From positions 329,001-393,000 of the forward strand of contig NZ_CP028844.1 of the NCBI RefSeq assembly GCF_003058325.1: 64,000 nucleotides of DNA, read 5' to 3'. The position numbers and the translations under genes are program-made. This DNA comes from Methylobacterium currus. GTDB lineage: Bacteria > Pseudomonadota > Alphaproteobacteria > Rhizobiales > Beijerinckiaceae. The notes below the pieces were generated by a model. It did no database searches. It had not been told where the DNA came from and saw only the letters and a program-made list of their open reading frames with translations. Every line of letters begins with the position of its first letter. Within the stretch, counting starts at the first letter, position 1. Positions 17,707-25,756 of the stretch are shown in pieces.

Positions 17707-18144
17707 CGGCCCATGAGCTTCGTCGCGGCCGCCGCCTTTCAGTGGGTGAACCCGAAGGCCTGGATCATGGCACTCGGGGCGATCACGACGTACCTGCCGC
17801 AGCAGGCCGGCCTCCCGGCCGTCTGCATCCTTGCGGTGATGCTCGCGGTCGTGAACGCACCCTGCGTCGGCGCCTGGGCGGCGTTCGGCGTCGGGCTGCG
17901 CCGCGTCCTCACGGCGCCGTCCCAACTCCGTGCCTTCAACGTCACCATGGCGGCGCTGCTGGTCCTGTCTCTCTCTCCTACCCTCACGCAAGGAACCGGC
18001 CGGCCCTCCTCCGTCCTCGTCCTTCATCGTGGCCACCAGAGCCCGGATTCCGACATCCCGGTCGCCGACGTCACGCCGCCGGCGCCGCCAGGGCGCGCTC
18101 CAGCACCGGCAGCACCCGTGCGTCCCCCATCTGCGCCACGTTGA
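17707..18144 (+). pseudogene. LysE-family exporter, C-terminal half only
   Basis: Remnant of an amino-acid exporter. Similarity starts abruptly at RPMSFVAAAAFQWVNPKAW, the middle of a LysE protein. It continues through the last three transmembrane segments to NVTMAALLVLSLSP, after which the original stop seems lost and the frame runs on to 18144 into the 3' end of the convergent MocR gene. The first three transmembrane segments are missing. The abrupt start coincides with the truncated 5' end of the MocR fragment, which points to one deletion across a divergent mocR-lysE pair. Confidence 0.78.
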
Positions 18145-19459
18145 ATCGCATGCGGTGCCCGGCCGTGCGCGAGACGCTGAACACGTCGCCGGGGGCGAGC
18201 ACCACGCCCTCGCGCAGGGCGGCCCGGGCCACGTCCGCGGCGTTGCGCCCGTCGGGCAGGCTGCACCAGAGATAGAACCCGCCCCGCGGCATCAGCCAGG
18301 GCCGGATGCCGAGGGGGGCCAGCCGTTCGACGGCCTCGCGCCGCGCCCGGTCGAGGCGCCGGCGCAATCCGTCGAGGTGCTTGCGGTACTGGCCGTCGCC
18401 GAGCACGCCCGCGACCATTTCCGCCGCGACCGGGCTGACCCCGCCGAAGCTCGTCGCCACCTGGAGGTCGATCAGCGCCTCGATCCACTCCGCCTTCGCC
18501 ACGACGTAGCCGCAGCGGATCGAGGCCGAGAGGGTCTTGGAGAAGCTGCCGATCCGGATCACCCGCGCCAGCCCGTCGAGGGCGGCGAGACGCGGCGACG
18601 GCTCCGGCTCGAAGGCCGCGAAGATGTCGTCTTCCACGATGGTGACGTCGTGGGCGGCAGCCCCGTTGAGCAGCCGGTGGGCGACCGCCGGCGAGAGCGT
18701 GGCCCCGGTCGGGTTGTGGAGCGCCGAATTGGTGACGTAGAGACGCGGCCGGTGCGCGGCGGCGGCCTCGGCGAAGCGCTCCGGGTCCGGCCCCGCCTCG
18801 GTATAGGGCACGCCGACCACGTTGGCCCCGTGGGCGCGCAGCAGCGCCTGGAAGTTGAAGTAGCACGGATCGTCGACCAGCACCGTGTCGCCCGGCCGCA
18901 CCAGCAGGCGGCAGATCAGGTCGATCGCCTGCGTGCCCGAGCCGGTGAGCAGGACCTGGTCGGGACCGACCGCGAGCCCCTCGCCGGCGCATTGCCGTGC
19001 CAGCAGCCGGCGCAAGGGCAGCGGCCCCCGCGTGGCGCCGTAATCGGTGAGCACCGCATCCTCGGCCCGGGCGAGGCCGCGGGCGGCGCGGCGGAGCGCC
19101 GTCACGGGCATCCAGGCCGGCGGCAGCCAGCCGCAGCCGGGCTTCGGGATCCCGGGTTCGCCGTCGAGGGATTGCCGCGACACCCAGAGCGGGTCCACCG
19201 CCCGGTCGGGCCGCGGGACGGTCTCGGCGAGCGTCAGCGGCGCCGCCGCCGCGGCGTAGAAGCCGGCGCCGGGCCGCGAGCGCACCGCGCCCTCGGCCGC
19301 CAGGCGCTCATAGGCCTCGACCACGGTCGAGGGGGAGACGCCCATGGCGGCGGCGAGCCCGCGGATCGACGGCAGCTTCTCGCCCGGCGCCAGCCCCCGC
19401 GCCGCGATCCGCCCCCGGATCGCCGCCATCACCGCCGCCGTGCGGCCGCCTTCCGCCAT
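18071..19459 (-). CDS. MocR-family transcriptional regulator (GntR HTH + aminotransferase domain)
   Basis: Full-length PLP-binding regulator of 462 residues. The N-terminal GntR winged helix (about residues 5-70: GEKLPSIRGLAAAMGVSPSTVVEAYERLAAEG) is followed by an aminotransferase class I fold with the PLP lysine in GSFSKTLSASIRCGYV. The ATG at 19459 gives the usual family length. An ATG at 19495 lies inside the operator and is less likely. It is divergent from an EamA-type exporter, with a palindrome between them. This is the standard MocR-target arrangement, so control of the exporter in response to an amino acid or vitamin B6 compound is likely. Confidence 0.92.
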   Translation of the reverse strand: MAEGGRTAAVMAAIRGRIAARGLAPGEKLPSIRGLAAAMGVSPSTVVEAYERLAAEGAVRSRPGAGFYAAAAAPLTLAETVPRPDRAVDPLWVSRQSLDGEPGIPKPGCGWLPPAWMPVTALRRAARGLARAEDAVLTDYGATRGPLPLRRLLARQCAGEGLAVGPDQVLLTGSGTQAIDLICRLLVRPGDTVLVDDPCYFNFQALLRAHGANVVGVPYTEAGPDPERFAEAAAAHRPRLYVTNSALHNPTGATLSPAVAHRLLNGAAAHDVTIVEDDIFAAFEPEPSPRLAALDGLARVIRIGSFSKTLSASIRCGYVVAKAEWIEALIDLQVATSFGGVSPVAAEMVAGVLGDGQYRKHLDGLRRRLDRARREAVERLAPLGIRPWLMPRGGFYLWCSLPDGRNAADVARAALREGVVLAPGDVFSVSRTAGHRMRFNVAQMGDARVLPVLERALAAPAA

Positions 19460-19490
19460 CGCCCCGCCCCCGACAGTGTGGCCGACGTGA

Positions 19491-19526
19491 CCCATACAGT
19501 TCGGCGCGACTGTATGGGACTGTACC
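19491..19526. promoter_or_regulatory. Probable MocR operator
   Basis: Perfect 10-bp inverted repeat CCCATACAGT / ACTGTATGGG with the 8-bp spacer TCGGCGCG, followed directly by a second ACTGTACC, so ACTGTA also occurs as a direct repeat at 10-bp spacing. It lies 32 bp upstream of the MocR start and about 170 bp from the EamA start. MocR regulators often need both direct and inverted half-sites, so this is the best candidate operator for the divergent pair. Confidence 0.6.
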
Positions 19527-19600
19527 TTCGCGAGGTAGCCGCCCGACGATAATTCCTTCGCCGGATGGCGAGCTGTTCGGGACGGAACGAGGCGCAGGTC

Positions 19601-19650
19601 TCCCCTCTCCAGGCGATCCCGGGCAAGCCTGGGATCGCCTGGAGAGGGGA
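19601..19650. promoter_or_regulatory. 50-nt near-perfect hairpin in EamA leader region
   Basis: Arms at 19601-19620 and 19631-19650 are perfect 20-base complements (left arm begins TCCCCTCTCC). The ten-base centre GGGCAAGCCT can itself pair as GGC/GCC. It ends 43 bp before the exporter ATG, so it would form a very stable structure in the mRNA leader, or a cruciform. It has no T-tract. Attenuation, mRNA stabilisation or a degenerate repeat element are all possible. Confidence 0.55.
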
Positions 19651-19693
19651 TCCCGCGCCAGATCCCGTCCAGACGCGACAAGAGACTGGAACC

Positions 19694-20554
19694 ATGCAGC
19701 GGTCGGCGGATGGGTGGGGCAGCGGGCTCCTCGGGGTGGTGATCTTCAGCGGTTCGCTGCCGGCGACGCGGGTGGCGGTGGGGGGCTTCTCGCCGCTCTT
19801 CCTCACCTCGGCCCGGGCGGTGATCGCGGCCGCCCTCGGGGCGGCCCTGCTGTGGGGATTGCGTCAGGCCCGGCCGGCCCGGTCCGACCTCGTCTCGCTC
19901 GCCATCGTGGCGTTCGGGGTGGTGCTGGGCTTCCCGCTCCTGACCGCGCTGGCGCTCCAGCACGTCACCTCGGCCCACTCGATCGTGTTCATCGGCCTCC
20001 TGCCGCTCGCCACCGCGGTTTTCGGGGTGCTGCGCGGGGGCGAACGGCCGCGGCCGGCCTTCTGGCTGTTCTCCCTCCTCGGCAGCGGCGCGGTGGCGGG
20101 CTTCGCGCTCGTCCAGAGCGGCGCGGGCTCGCTGGCCGGCGACCTCCTGATGCTCGCCGCGATCCTGATCTGCGGGCTCGGCTACGCGGAAGGGGCGGCC
20201 CTGTCGCGCCGGCTCGGGGGCTGGCAGGTGATCTCCTGGGCCCTGGTGCTCGCCCTGCCGGCGATGCTGGTCCTGGCGCTCGCGACCCGTCCGGCGGGCG
20301 TCGCGGAGGTCGGCGGTCCGGCCTGGCTCGGCCTCGCCTACGTCTCGGTGTTCAGCATGCTGGTCGGCTTCGTGTTCTGGTATCGCGGCCTGGCGCGGGG
20401 CGGCATCGCGGGCGTGGGCCAGCTGCAACTGCTCCAGCCCTTCCTCGGCCTTGCGCTGGCGGGCCTGCTGCTCGGCGAGCCGGTCGCCCCGTCGATGATC
20501 GCCGTGACCGGGCTGGTGGTGCTGTGCGTCGCGGGGGCCAAACGGTTCGCGTGA
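19694..20554 (+). CDS. EamA-family (DMT) exporter
   Basis: Inner-membrane drug/metabolite transporter of 286 residues with about ten transmembrane helices in two EamA repeats. The first repeat ends near FALVQSGAGSLAG and the second runs from LMLAAILICGLGY to the C-terminus (GLVVLCVAGAKRFA). The likely start is the ATG at 19694 (MQRSADGWGSG). The frame opens at 19565, but that part would encode the large hairpin. It is divergent from the MocR regulator at 18071-19459 and is probably its target. An amino-acid or metabolite export role is inferred from the family. Confidence 0.88.
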   Translation: MQRSADGWGSGLLGVVIFSGSLPATRVAVGGFSPLFLTSARAVIAAALGAALLWGLRQARPARSDLVSLAIVAFGVVLGFPLLTALALQHVTSAHSIVFIGLLPLATAVFGVLRGGERPRPAFWLFSLLGSGAVAGFALVQSGAGSLAGDLLMLAAILICGLGYAEGAALSRRLGGWQVISWALVLALPAMLVLALATRPAGVAEVGGPAWLGLAYVSVFSMLVGFVFWYRGLARGGIAGVGQLQLLQPFLGLALAGLLLGEPVAPSMIAVTGLVVLCVAGAKRFA

Positions 20555-20668
20555 GCGAACGGTCCCGTTCGAGAAGCGCTGCGCGTGCGCGATTCGCCCC
20601 ATCCCGGGGCAAGTGCTGACGGCAACGGTTGACGCCGTGTTTACGGCATCGCGCGCATCGTACGCATC

Positions 20669-21649
20669 ATGCGTCGTGGCATCGTAGCGTTCTCAGCCTT
20701 CACGCTCTTCGGCCTGGGGCTTACCGGATGCGCGCTCAACCGGTTTGAGCAGCGCGAACCCTGGCGGAATCAGGCCGAAGAGGTCTGCCTCGCCCAGAAA
20801 CTCGTTCGTCCGAGCGAGGACATCCAGCCGATCAAGGAGATCGACGGGCCGGGCGTGTGCGGGATGGTGCATCCGTTCCGGGTGACCCGGCTCGCCGGCG
20901 GCACGGTGGCGCTCAAGCAGCGGATGACGCTGGCCTGCCCGATCATTCCGGAGGTCGAGGCCTGGCTCGCCGGCACGGTGCAGCCGGCGGCGGAGGTGTA
21001 TTTCGGCCAGCCGGTGGTCGAGATCAATTCCGGCTCGTATTCCTGCCGCGGCCGCAACAACCAAGTCGGCGCCAAGCTCTCCGAACACTCGTTCGGCAAC
21101 GCCGTCGACGTGATGTCCTTCCGCTTCGCCGACGGCTACGTGGTGACGGTGAAGGGCGGCTGGCGCGGCACCGAGGCCGAGCAGGGCTTCTTGCGGGAAG
21201 TCTTCCTCGGCGCCTGCAACCACTTCACGACGGTGCTGGCCCCGGGGTCGAACGTCTACCACTACGACCACCTGCATCTCGACCTGGCGCGGCACGATCC
21301 AAGGGGCCTGCGCCGGATCTGCAAGCCGCTGATCAAGTACGAATCGCGGCTGCCGCCGCCTGGCACGCCGCTCTCGCCGATCCGCAGGAAGCCGCCGGCC
21401 TGGCAGCCCGCCCCCGATCCGGCGCCGATCGACGTCGAGGAGGACGACCCCTACGGCCTGTCGCCGATGAGCGCCCGGGAGGCCGGCACGAAGGTCGCCC
21501 GCGCGCCAGCACCCCGCCCGGCACCGGCCCAGGCCTACGCCCCGCCGCACGTTCCCGCGCCGCGGCCGGTCCTCGCCGCCGAGCCCCGCGCCCTGCCGGA
21601 GCCGCTGCCGCTCGGAAGCCCGACCTGGTCGTCCGGCCCGATCTACTGA
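20669..21649 (+). CDS. Extensin-like C-terminal domain lipoprotein (M15-like peptidase fold)
   Basis: Exported protein of 326 residues. The N-terminus has a lipoprotein signal (FGLGLTGCALN, Cys at about residue 21). The extensin-like C domain occupies about residues 35-230. It has SEHSFGNAVDVMSFRF and VYHYDHLHLDL, which supply His and Asp residues arranged as in VanY/M15 zinc peptidases. This suggests a cell-wall carboxypeptidase-like function, which is inferred. The last ~90 residues are Pro/Ala-rich and disordered. The cysteines around CAxK-type positions may form disulfides. It ends 7 bp before the convergent gene at 21657. Confidence 0.87.
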   Translation: MRRGIVAFSAFTLFGLGLTGCALNRFEQREPWRNQAEEVCLAQKLVRPSEDIQPIKEIDGPGVCGMVHPFRVTRLAGGTVALKQRMTLACPIIPEVEAWLAGTVQPAAEVYFGQPVVEINSGSYSCRGRNNQVGAKLSEHSFGNAVDVMSFRFADGYVVTVKGGWRGTEAEQGFLREVFLGACNHFTTVLAPGSNVYHYDHLHLDLARHDPRGLRRICKPLIKYESRLPPPGTPLSPIRRKPPAWQPAPDPAPIDVEEDDPYGLSPMSAREAGTKVARAPAPRPAPAQAYAPPHVPAPRPVLAAEPRALPEPLPLGSPTWSSGPIY

Positions 21650-21656
21650 GGATCGG

Positions 21657-22085
21657 TCACGCCGGCGCACCGCCGAGATCCGCCACCACCGCGCGGCGCG
21701 CCGCCGCATCCTCGGCCAGGCGATGGACGTGCATTTCGGTCGCGCCGCGGGCACGGGCCCGGGTGAGCCAGCCGCGGGCGAGCCGCTCGCGCGGGCTCTC
21801 GCCGGCGGCGGCCACGGCGACCAGCTCGGCGGTGCCGTCGCCGCCGCGGCGCACCGCGATCACCACCGCCTCCCCGACCTCCGCCGGATCGTCGTCGAGG
21901 GTGTGGATCCCCACCACGTAGCGGCGGCCGGAGCGGCCGCGCCAGGCACTCAGCGGCAGCGCCGGGGTGCCGCGCAGGCTCGTGGCCGTTCTCAGGCGCT
22001 CCTCACGCACGTCCATTCTCCTCGCGCGGTCGTTCTGGATGTCCCGCATCGCCACCGACCAGGACAGGGCTCGCTTGTTCGCCAT
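21657..22085 (-). CDS. Conserved hypothetical protein, Arg/Ala-rich
   Basis: Protein of up to 142 residues that I do not recognise. It has no signal peptide or transmembrane segment. The C-terminal ~110 residues look like a compact alpha/beta domain (GRRYVVGIHTLDDDPAEVGEAVVIAVRRGGDGTAE), and the N-terminus is basic. I used the first ATG (22085). ATGs at 22052 and 22016 are possible, the last giving MDVREERLRTATSLRG. Codon use is like its neighbours, and the frame fills the gap neatly against the convergent extensin-like gene, which supports it being real. Confidence 0.6.
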   Translation of the reverse strand: MANKRALSWSVAMRDIQNDRARRMDVREERLRTATSLRGTPALPLSAWRGRSGRRYVVGIHTLDDDPAEVGEAVVIAVRRGGDGTAELVAVAAAGESPRERLARGWLTRARARGATEMHVHRLAEDAAARRAVVADLGGAPA

Positions 22086-22240
22086 TTGTTCCAGCCTAGT
22101 TCCGATTCCGGACGTCCGTCAAGCGCGAACGATCGGACTCACACAGATCTGGAGAGAAGGTGCGCGGGGTTCAAGGCCTGACCGATCGAGAGCCCGATGA
22201 AGCGGCGCGGCGGCCCGGAATCCGGCCGCCGCACGCTCAT

Positions 22241-22603
22241 TCACCAGCGGTGATGCCAGCCGTGGTGGCCCCATCCCCCGCCCCAGCCGACGCGGTGCCA
22301 GCCGCCGCCATAGCCGTAGCCCCACGGGCGATGCCAGCCGACCGGGCGATAGCCGTAGCCCCAGGGCCGGTGCCAGCCGGCGCGACGCCAGCCATAGCCC
22401 CAGCGCGGGCCGACGACGACTCTCCGGTAGCCGACGACCGGGGCGTAGTAGATCCGCGGTCCGAGATTCGGACGGCACCAGCCGCGCCAGTTCTGGTGGA
22501 ACCCCGGGCCGCACCCGTCACGCGCTTCCGCGGTCGTTCCCGTGCCGACGACGGCGCCGACGGAGAGGATCGCGGCGCCAGCAATCATGCTCCAACGCAT
22601 CAT
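22241..22603 (-). CDS. GCG_CRPN-type small secreted protein
   Basis: Exported protein of about 120 residues with a signal peptide (WSMIAGAAILSVGAVVG...). It has the GCG-x-CRPN signature (DGCGPGFHQNWRGWCRPN), found in small secreted proteins of Methylobacterium and relatives. The rest is a low-complexity run of Trp/Gly/Tyr/His/Arg repeats (RPWGYGY repeated, GWHRVGWGGGW). Such composition may bind metals or the cell wall, but the function is unknown. The start at 22603 (MMRWS) follows AGGAG. Confidence 0.85.
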   Translation of the reverse strand: MMRWSMIAGAAILSVGAVVGTGTTAEARDGCGPGFHQNWRGWCRPNLGPRIYYAPVVGYRRVVVGPRWGYGWRRAGWHRPWGYGYRPVGWHRPWGYGYGGGWHRVGWGGGWGHHGWHHRW

Positions 22604-22836
22604 GGACTCCTGTAGAGTGAGGTCCATGAAATGCACGAGACGGCGATATCGTTTCCAGGTTACGAAGAGTTCATGTTCAGCCGCGCGCGACCGCGTACGG
22701 CTGTGCTTGGACTACGTTCGATACCGCACGAAGGTGCGAGATTCCGGGCCTTCCCGGCCACCTGTCCCAGGCTGTCCGACCCCGCCCTCATCCAGGAAAC
22801 GAGACCGGGACGATGCCGGCGCACCGAACGGACTAG

Positions 22837-23676
22837 GGCCTGTTGTCGCTTGAACTCTCTGCGAGGATGAGCGTTTCCCCGCTTTGAGCGAGGAGACACG
22901 ATGCTGACGGACGCTCAGTGGGCCGAACTGGAACCGCTGGTGGAAGCCTGCCGGCCCAAAGGCAAGACGCCGCCCCAAGAGCTGCGCCGCACGATCTCAG
23001 CCATCCTCTGGCGGCATCACAACGGCGCCTCTTGGAGGGCCATTCCAGCCGAGTTGGGTCCCTGGTGGCAGGCCGCCCAGATCTTCATCCGCTGGGCGCG
23101 CGCCGGCGTCTGGGAGCGGCTGCTCGACCTCGTGCAGAGCCGCGGCGTCGCGCTGGGCATGGTGTTTCTCGACGGCACGAACATTCGAGCCCACCAGAAG
23201 GCGGCGGGCGCGGCCAAAAGGGGGGATCTGGAGCCGAGCGAGACCATCGTGAAGCTCTTGGCCGCTCGCGTGGCGGCTATGGCACCAAGGCCTGCGTGAT
23301 CGCCGATGGACGGGGCCGCCCCGTCGGTTTCCGCCTCGCGCCCGGTCAGGCGCATGAACTGCCCCACGCCCTTCCGCTGCTCGATCAACTGCCCGGGGTG
23401 CCGAAGTGGGTGGTGGCCGACCGTGGCTTCTCCAGCCACGGCTTTCGCGAGGCGATCTGGACCGCCGGGGCCCGGCCCGCGATCCCGACCAAGAGCAACG
23501 AGGCCCCGCTCGCCTGTCCTGACTGGATCTACACCAATCGCAACATCGTCGAGCGACTGTGGGCGCGCCTCAAGGAATGGCGGGCCGTTGCCACACGCTA
23601 CGAGAAGACTGCCGTCAGCTTCATGGGCGTCCTCTGCCTCGCCGCTACGCTCCTCTGGATCAAGTGACGACAGGCC
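22837..23676 (+). mobile_element. IS5-family (IS427-like group) insertion sequence, 840 bp
   Basis: Complete element with 17-bp terminal inverted repeats. The left end GGCCTGTTGTCGCTTGA (22837-22853) and the complement of the right end (23660-23676) match at 15 of 17 positions. It is flanked by CTAG at 22833-22836 and 23677-23680, a 4-bp target duplication of the YTAR kind used by this group. The single transposase gene is split over two frames. Ends, duplication and DDE residues are intact, so the insertion looks recent. The right copy of CTAG contains the stop codon of the adjacent plsC gene. Confidence 0.93.
22901..23667 (+). CDS. IS5-family transposase, made by -1 frameshift
   Basis: DDE transposase encoded in two overlapping frames. 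The first frame (22901-23299) gives the N-terminal domain and the first catalytic Asp (FLDGTNIRAHQKA). The second frame gives ACVIADG, the second Asp (VVADRGFSSHGFR) and the catalytic Glu (VERLWARLKEWRA), ending at 23667. The frames meet at a run of four A and six G near 23217-23226, where a -1 slip joins them. This is a known expression mode of the IS427 group. AGGAGA precedes the ATG. The fused product of about 255 residues is normal length. Confidence 0.92.
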
Positions 23677-24429
23677 CTAGGTCTCCTGCGCCCGCATGGC
23701 GGCGCCGGCGGAGCCGGGCAGGCCCGCCTCCCGCACCAGGGTGTCCGAGGCGGTCTCGATCCGCTCCTGCAACTCGGCATAGAACGCGTCCCGCGGCAGG
23801 CCCGGCGGGATCGCGGGCAGGAACTCGATGATGGCGGTGCCGGGCCGGTAGGTCAGGCGGCGGCGGCCCCAGAACACCCCGGTATTGAGCGCGACCGGCA
23901 GGCACGGCACGCCGAGCCGGTCGTACATGTGGGCGACGCCGTACTTGTAGGCCGGGGGGGCGCCCGGAGCGCGCCGCGTGCCTTCGGGGAAGATGATCAG
24001 GCGGCGGCCGTCGGCCATGGCGGCGGCAGCCTCCTCGTTCATCAGCGCGAGCGCGCGCGAGCCCTTCGAGCGGTCGATCGCCACCATCTCGCTGCGGGCG
24101 AGATACCAGCCGAACAGCGGCAGCCACATCAGCTCGCGCTTGAGGATGTAGGTGAAGTCGTCGAGCACCGTGACGAGAGCCAGGGTCTCGAGGGCCGATT
24201 GGTGCTTGGCGGCGACCAGGCACGCCCCGGCCGGGCGGTGCTCGAGCCCGCGGAACTCGACCCGCAGGCCCACGATGGCCTCGAGCAGCCGGAGGATGAT
24301 CCGGCCCCAGGTCTGGGCCAGCCACACCACGCTGCGCCGCGTGGCCAGGGCCGGCAGGCCGCCGATCAGCAGGATTGCGGTGACGACGTAGAAGGCGAGG
24401 GTGAACAGGATCGAGCGGACGAGGGACAT
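23677..24429 (-). CDS. plsC: 1-acyl-sn-glycerol-3-phosphate acyltransferase
   Basis: Membrane-associated phospholipid acyltransferase of 250 residues, probably forming phosphatidic acid from lysophosphatidic acid. One transmembrane anchor lies at about residues 6-28. The acyltransferase block I is KHQSALE (an HX4E form of the usual HX4D). Block III is the FPEGTR motif, and the block IV proline is in VPCLPVALNTG. The start at 24429 (MSLVRSILF) follows GAGGG-like sequence weakly. The TAG stop at 23677-23679 lies inside the CTAG target duplication of the IS5-family element, so the insertion left the protein unchanged but replaced everything downstream. Confidence 0.92.
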   Translation of the reverse strand: MSLVRSILFTLAFYVVTAILLIGGLPALATRRSVVWLAQTWGRIILRLLEAIVGLRVEFRGLEHRPAGACLVAAKHQSALETLALVTVLDDFTYILKRELMWLPLFGWYLARSEMVAIDRSKGSRALALMNEEAAAAMADGRRLIIFPEGTRRAPGAPPAYKYGVAHMYDRLGVPCLPVALNTGVFWGRRRLTYRPGTAIIEFLPAIPPGLPRDAFYAELQERIETASDTLVREAGLPGSAGAAMRAQET

Positions 24430-24687
24430 GGCGGGCGGCAGAGAACCTTCGGGAAGACACCTTCGGGCCGGCGCCCGGGCGCCGTCCGCGTGACGGATCG
24501 AGCCCCTCCTTAGAGCATTTCGGCGCCCGCGCACCATTCGAATGCCGGCCGGTGCATCTAACAGGCGGCCGGCCGGCGGATGGGTGCCGGCAGGCGAGAA
24601 AACGTGCTTTAAGCCACGGCGGACCCGCGCGGGAGACGCGGGGAACGCCATCGGTCCCGGAATGCCGGACCTGACCAGGAGGACGCC

Positions 24688-25707
24688 ATGACCACGCTCA
24701 CGCGCCGCCGCGCGCTTCATCTCGCCGTTGCCGGCGCCGTCGCGGGCCCGGCGGTGCTGCGCATCACCCGGGCGCACGCGGCCGAGTTCACCCTGAAGGC
24801 CGCCAACAACACGCCGATCAGCCACCCGCTCACGGTCTACATGACCAAGGCCGCGGACGCGATCCGCGAGGAGACCGGCGGCAAGGTCGACATCAAGCTG
24901 TTTCCCAACAACCAGCTCGGCGGCGACACCGACATGCTGAGCCAGCTGCGCTCCGGCGCGCTGGAATTCTTCACCCTCTCGCCCCTGATCCTCGCCACCC
25001 TGGTGCCGGCCGCCTCGATCAGCGGCGTCGGCTTCGCCTGGGCCTCCTACGACAAGCTGTGGCCGGCGATGGACGGCGACCTCGGCGCCCATGTGCGGGC
25101 GCAGATCGAGAAGTCCGGCCTCTACGCCTTCGACCGCATCTGGGAGAACGGCTTCCGCCAGACCACCTCGTCGAGCCGGCCGATCCTGAAGCCGGAGGAC
25201 TTCAAGGGCTTCAAGATCCGGGTCCCGCCGAGCCCGATGTGGACCTCGATGTTCAAGGCCTTCGACGCCGCCCCGATGACGATCAACTTCGCGGAAGTGT
25301 ACTCGGCGTTGCAAACGAAGATCGCCGAGGGCCAGGAGAACCCGCTGACGCTGATCGACACGGCCAAGCTCTACGAGGTGCAGAAGCATCTCTCGAAGAC
25401 CAACCACATGTGGGACGGCTTCTGGCTCCTGTCGAACGGCAAGGTCTGGCGCGGCCTACCGCAGGACGTGAAGACCGTGGTCGCCAAGCACTTCAACACG
25501 CAAGCCGTGGCGCAGCGCGAGGACATGCTCAAGCGCAGCAGCACCACCGAGCAGGACCTGCGCGCCCGCGGCCTGACCTTCCACGAGGTCGACACCAAGG
25601 CGTTCCAGGCCAAGCTGCAATCGGCCGGCTTCTACAAGGAGTGGAAGGGCAAGTTCGGCGACGATGCCTGGGCGCTCCTGGAGAAGCACACCGGCTCGAT
25701 CGCCTGA
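24688..25707 (+). CDS. TRAP transporter substrate-binding protein (DctP family), orphan
   Basis: Periplasmic binding protein of 339 residues. The signal region contains RRRALHLAVAGAVAG, a twin-arginine-like start, followed by AHAAEF. The mature part has the DctP signature (LKAANNTPISHPLTVYMTKAADAI, LFPNNQLGGDTDMLSQLRSGALEFF), including the conserved Arg that binds the ligand carboxylate. DctP partners are normally encoded beside DctQ and DctM membrane subunits. Neither is present here, so it must work with a distant permease or have another role. AGGAGG lies upstream of the ATG. Confidence 0.92.
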   Translation: MTTLTRRRALHLAVAGAVAGPAVLRITRAHAAEFTLKAANNTPISHPLTVYMTKAADAIREETGGKVDIKLFPNNQLGGDTDMLSQLRSGALEFFTLSPLILATLVPAASISGVGFAWASYDKLWPAMDGDLGAHVRAQIEKSGLYAFDRIWENGFRQTTSSSRPILKPEDFKGFKIRVPPSPMWTSMFKAFDAAPMTINFAEVYSALQTKIAEGQENPLTLIDTAKLYEVQKHLSKTNHMWDGFWLLSNGKVWRGLPQDVKTVVAKHFNTQAVAQREDMLKRSSTTEQDLRARGLTFHEVDTKAFQAKLQSAGFYKEWKGKFGDDAWALLEKHTGSIA

Positions 25708-25756
25708 TCGTGGCGGCGCCCTGCGGGGCGTCCCGCCCTCACGTCCCGGCGGCGGG

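Noticed and set aside
22160..22615. Plus-strand Ala/Pro-rich frame of 151 codons
   Set aside because: It is antisense to the GCG_CRPN protein, and its low complexity follows from the Trp/Gly repeats on the other strand.
22901..23667. Transposase pseudogene because of the frame break
   Set aside because: The break is at an A4G6 run typical of programmed -1 frameshifting in this IS group, and all catalytic residues are present.
23677..24429. Missing catalytic Asp in PlsC (HX4E instead of HX4D)
   Set aside because: The HX4E form with KHQS-x-x-E is common in this acyltransferase group, so it is not evidence of inactivity.
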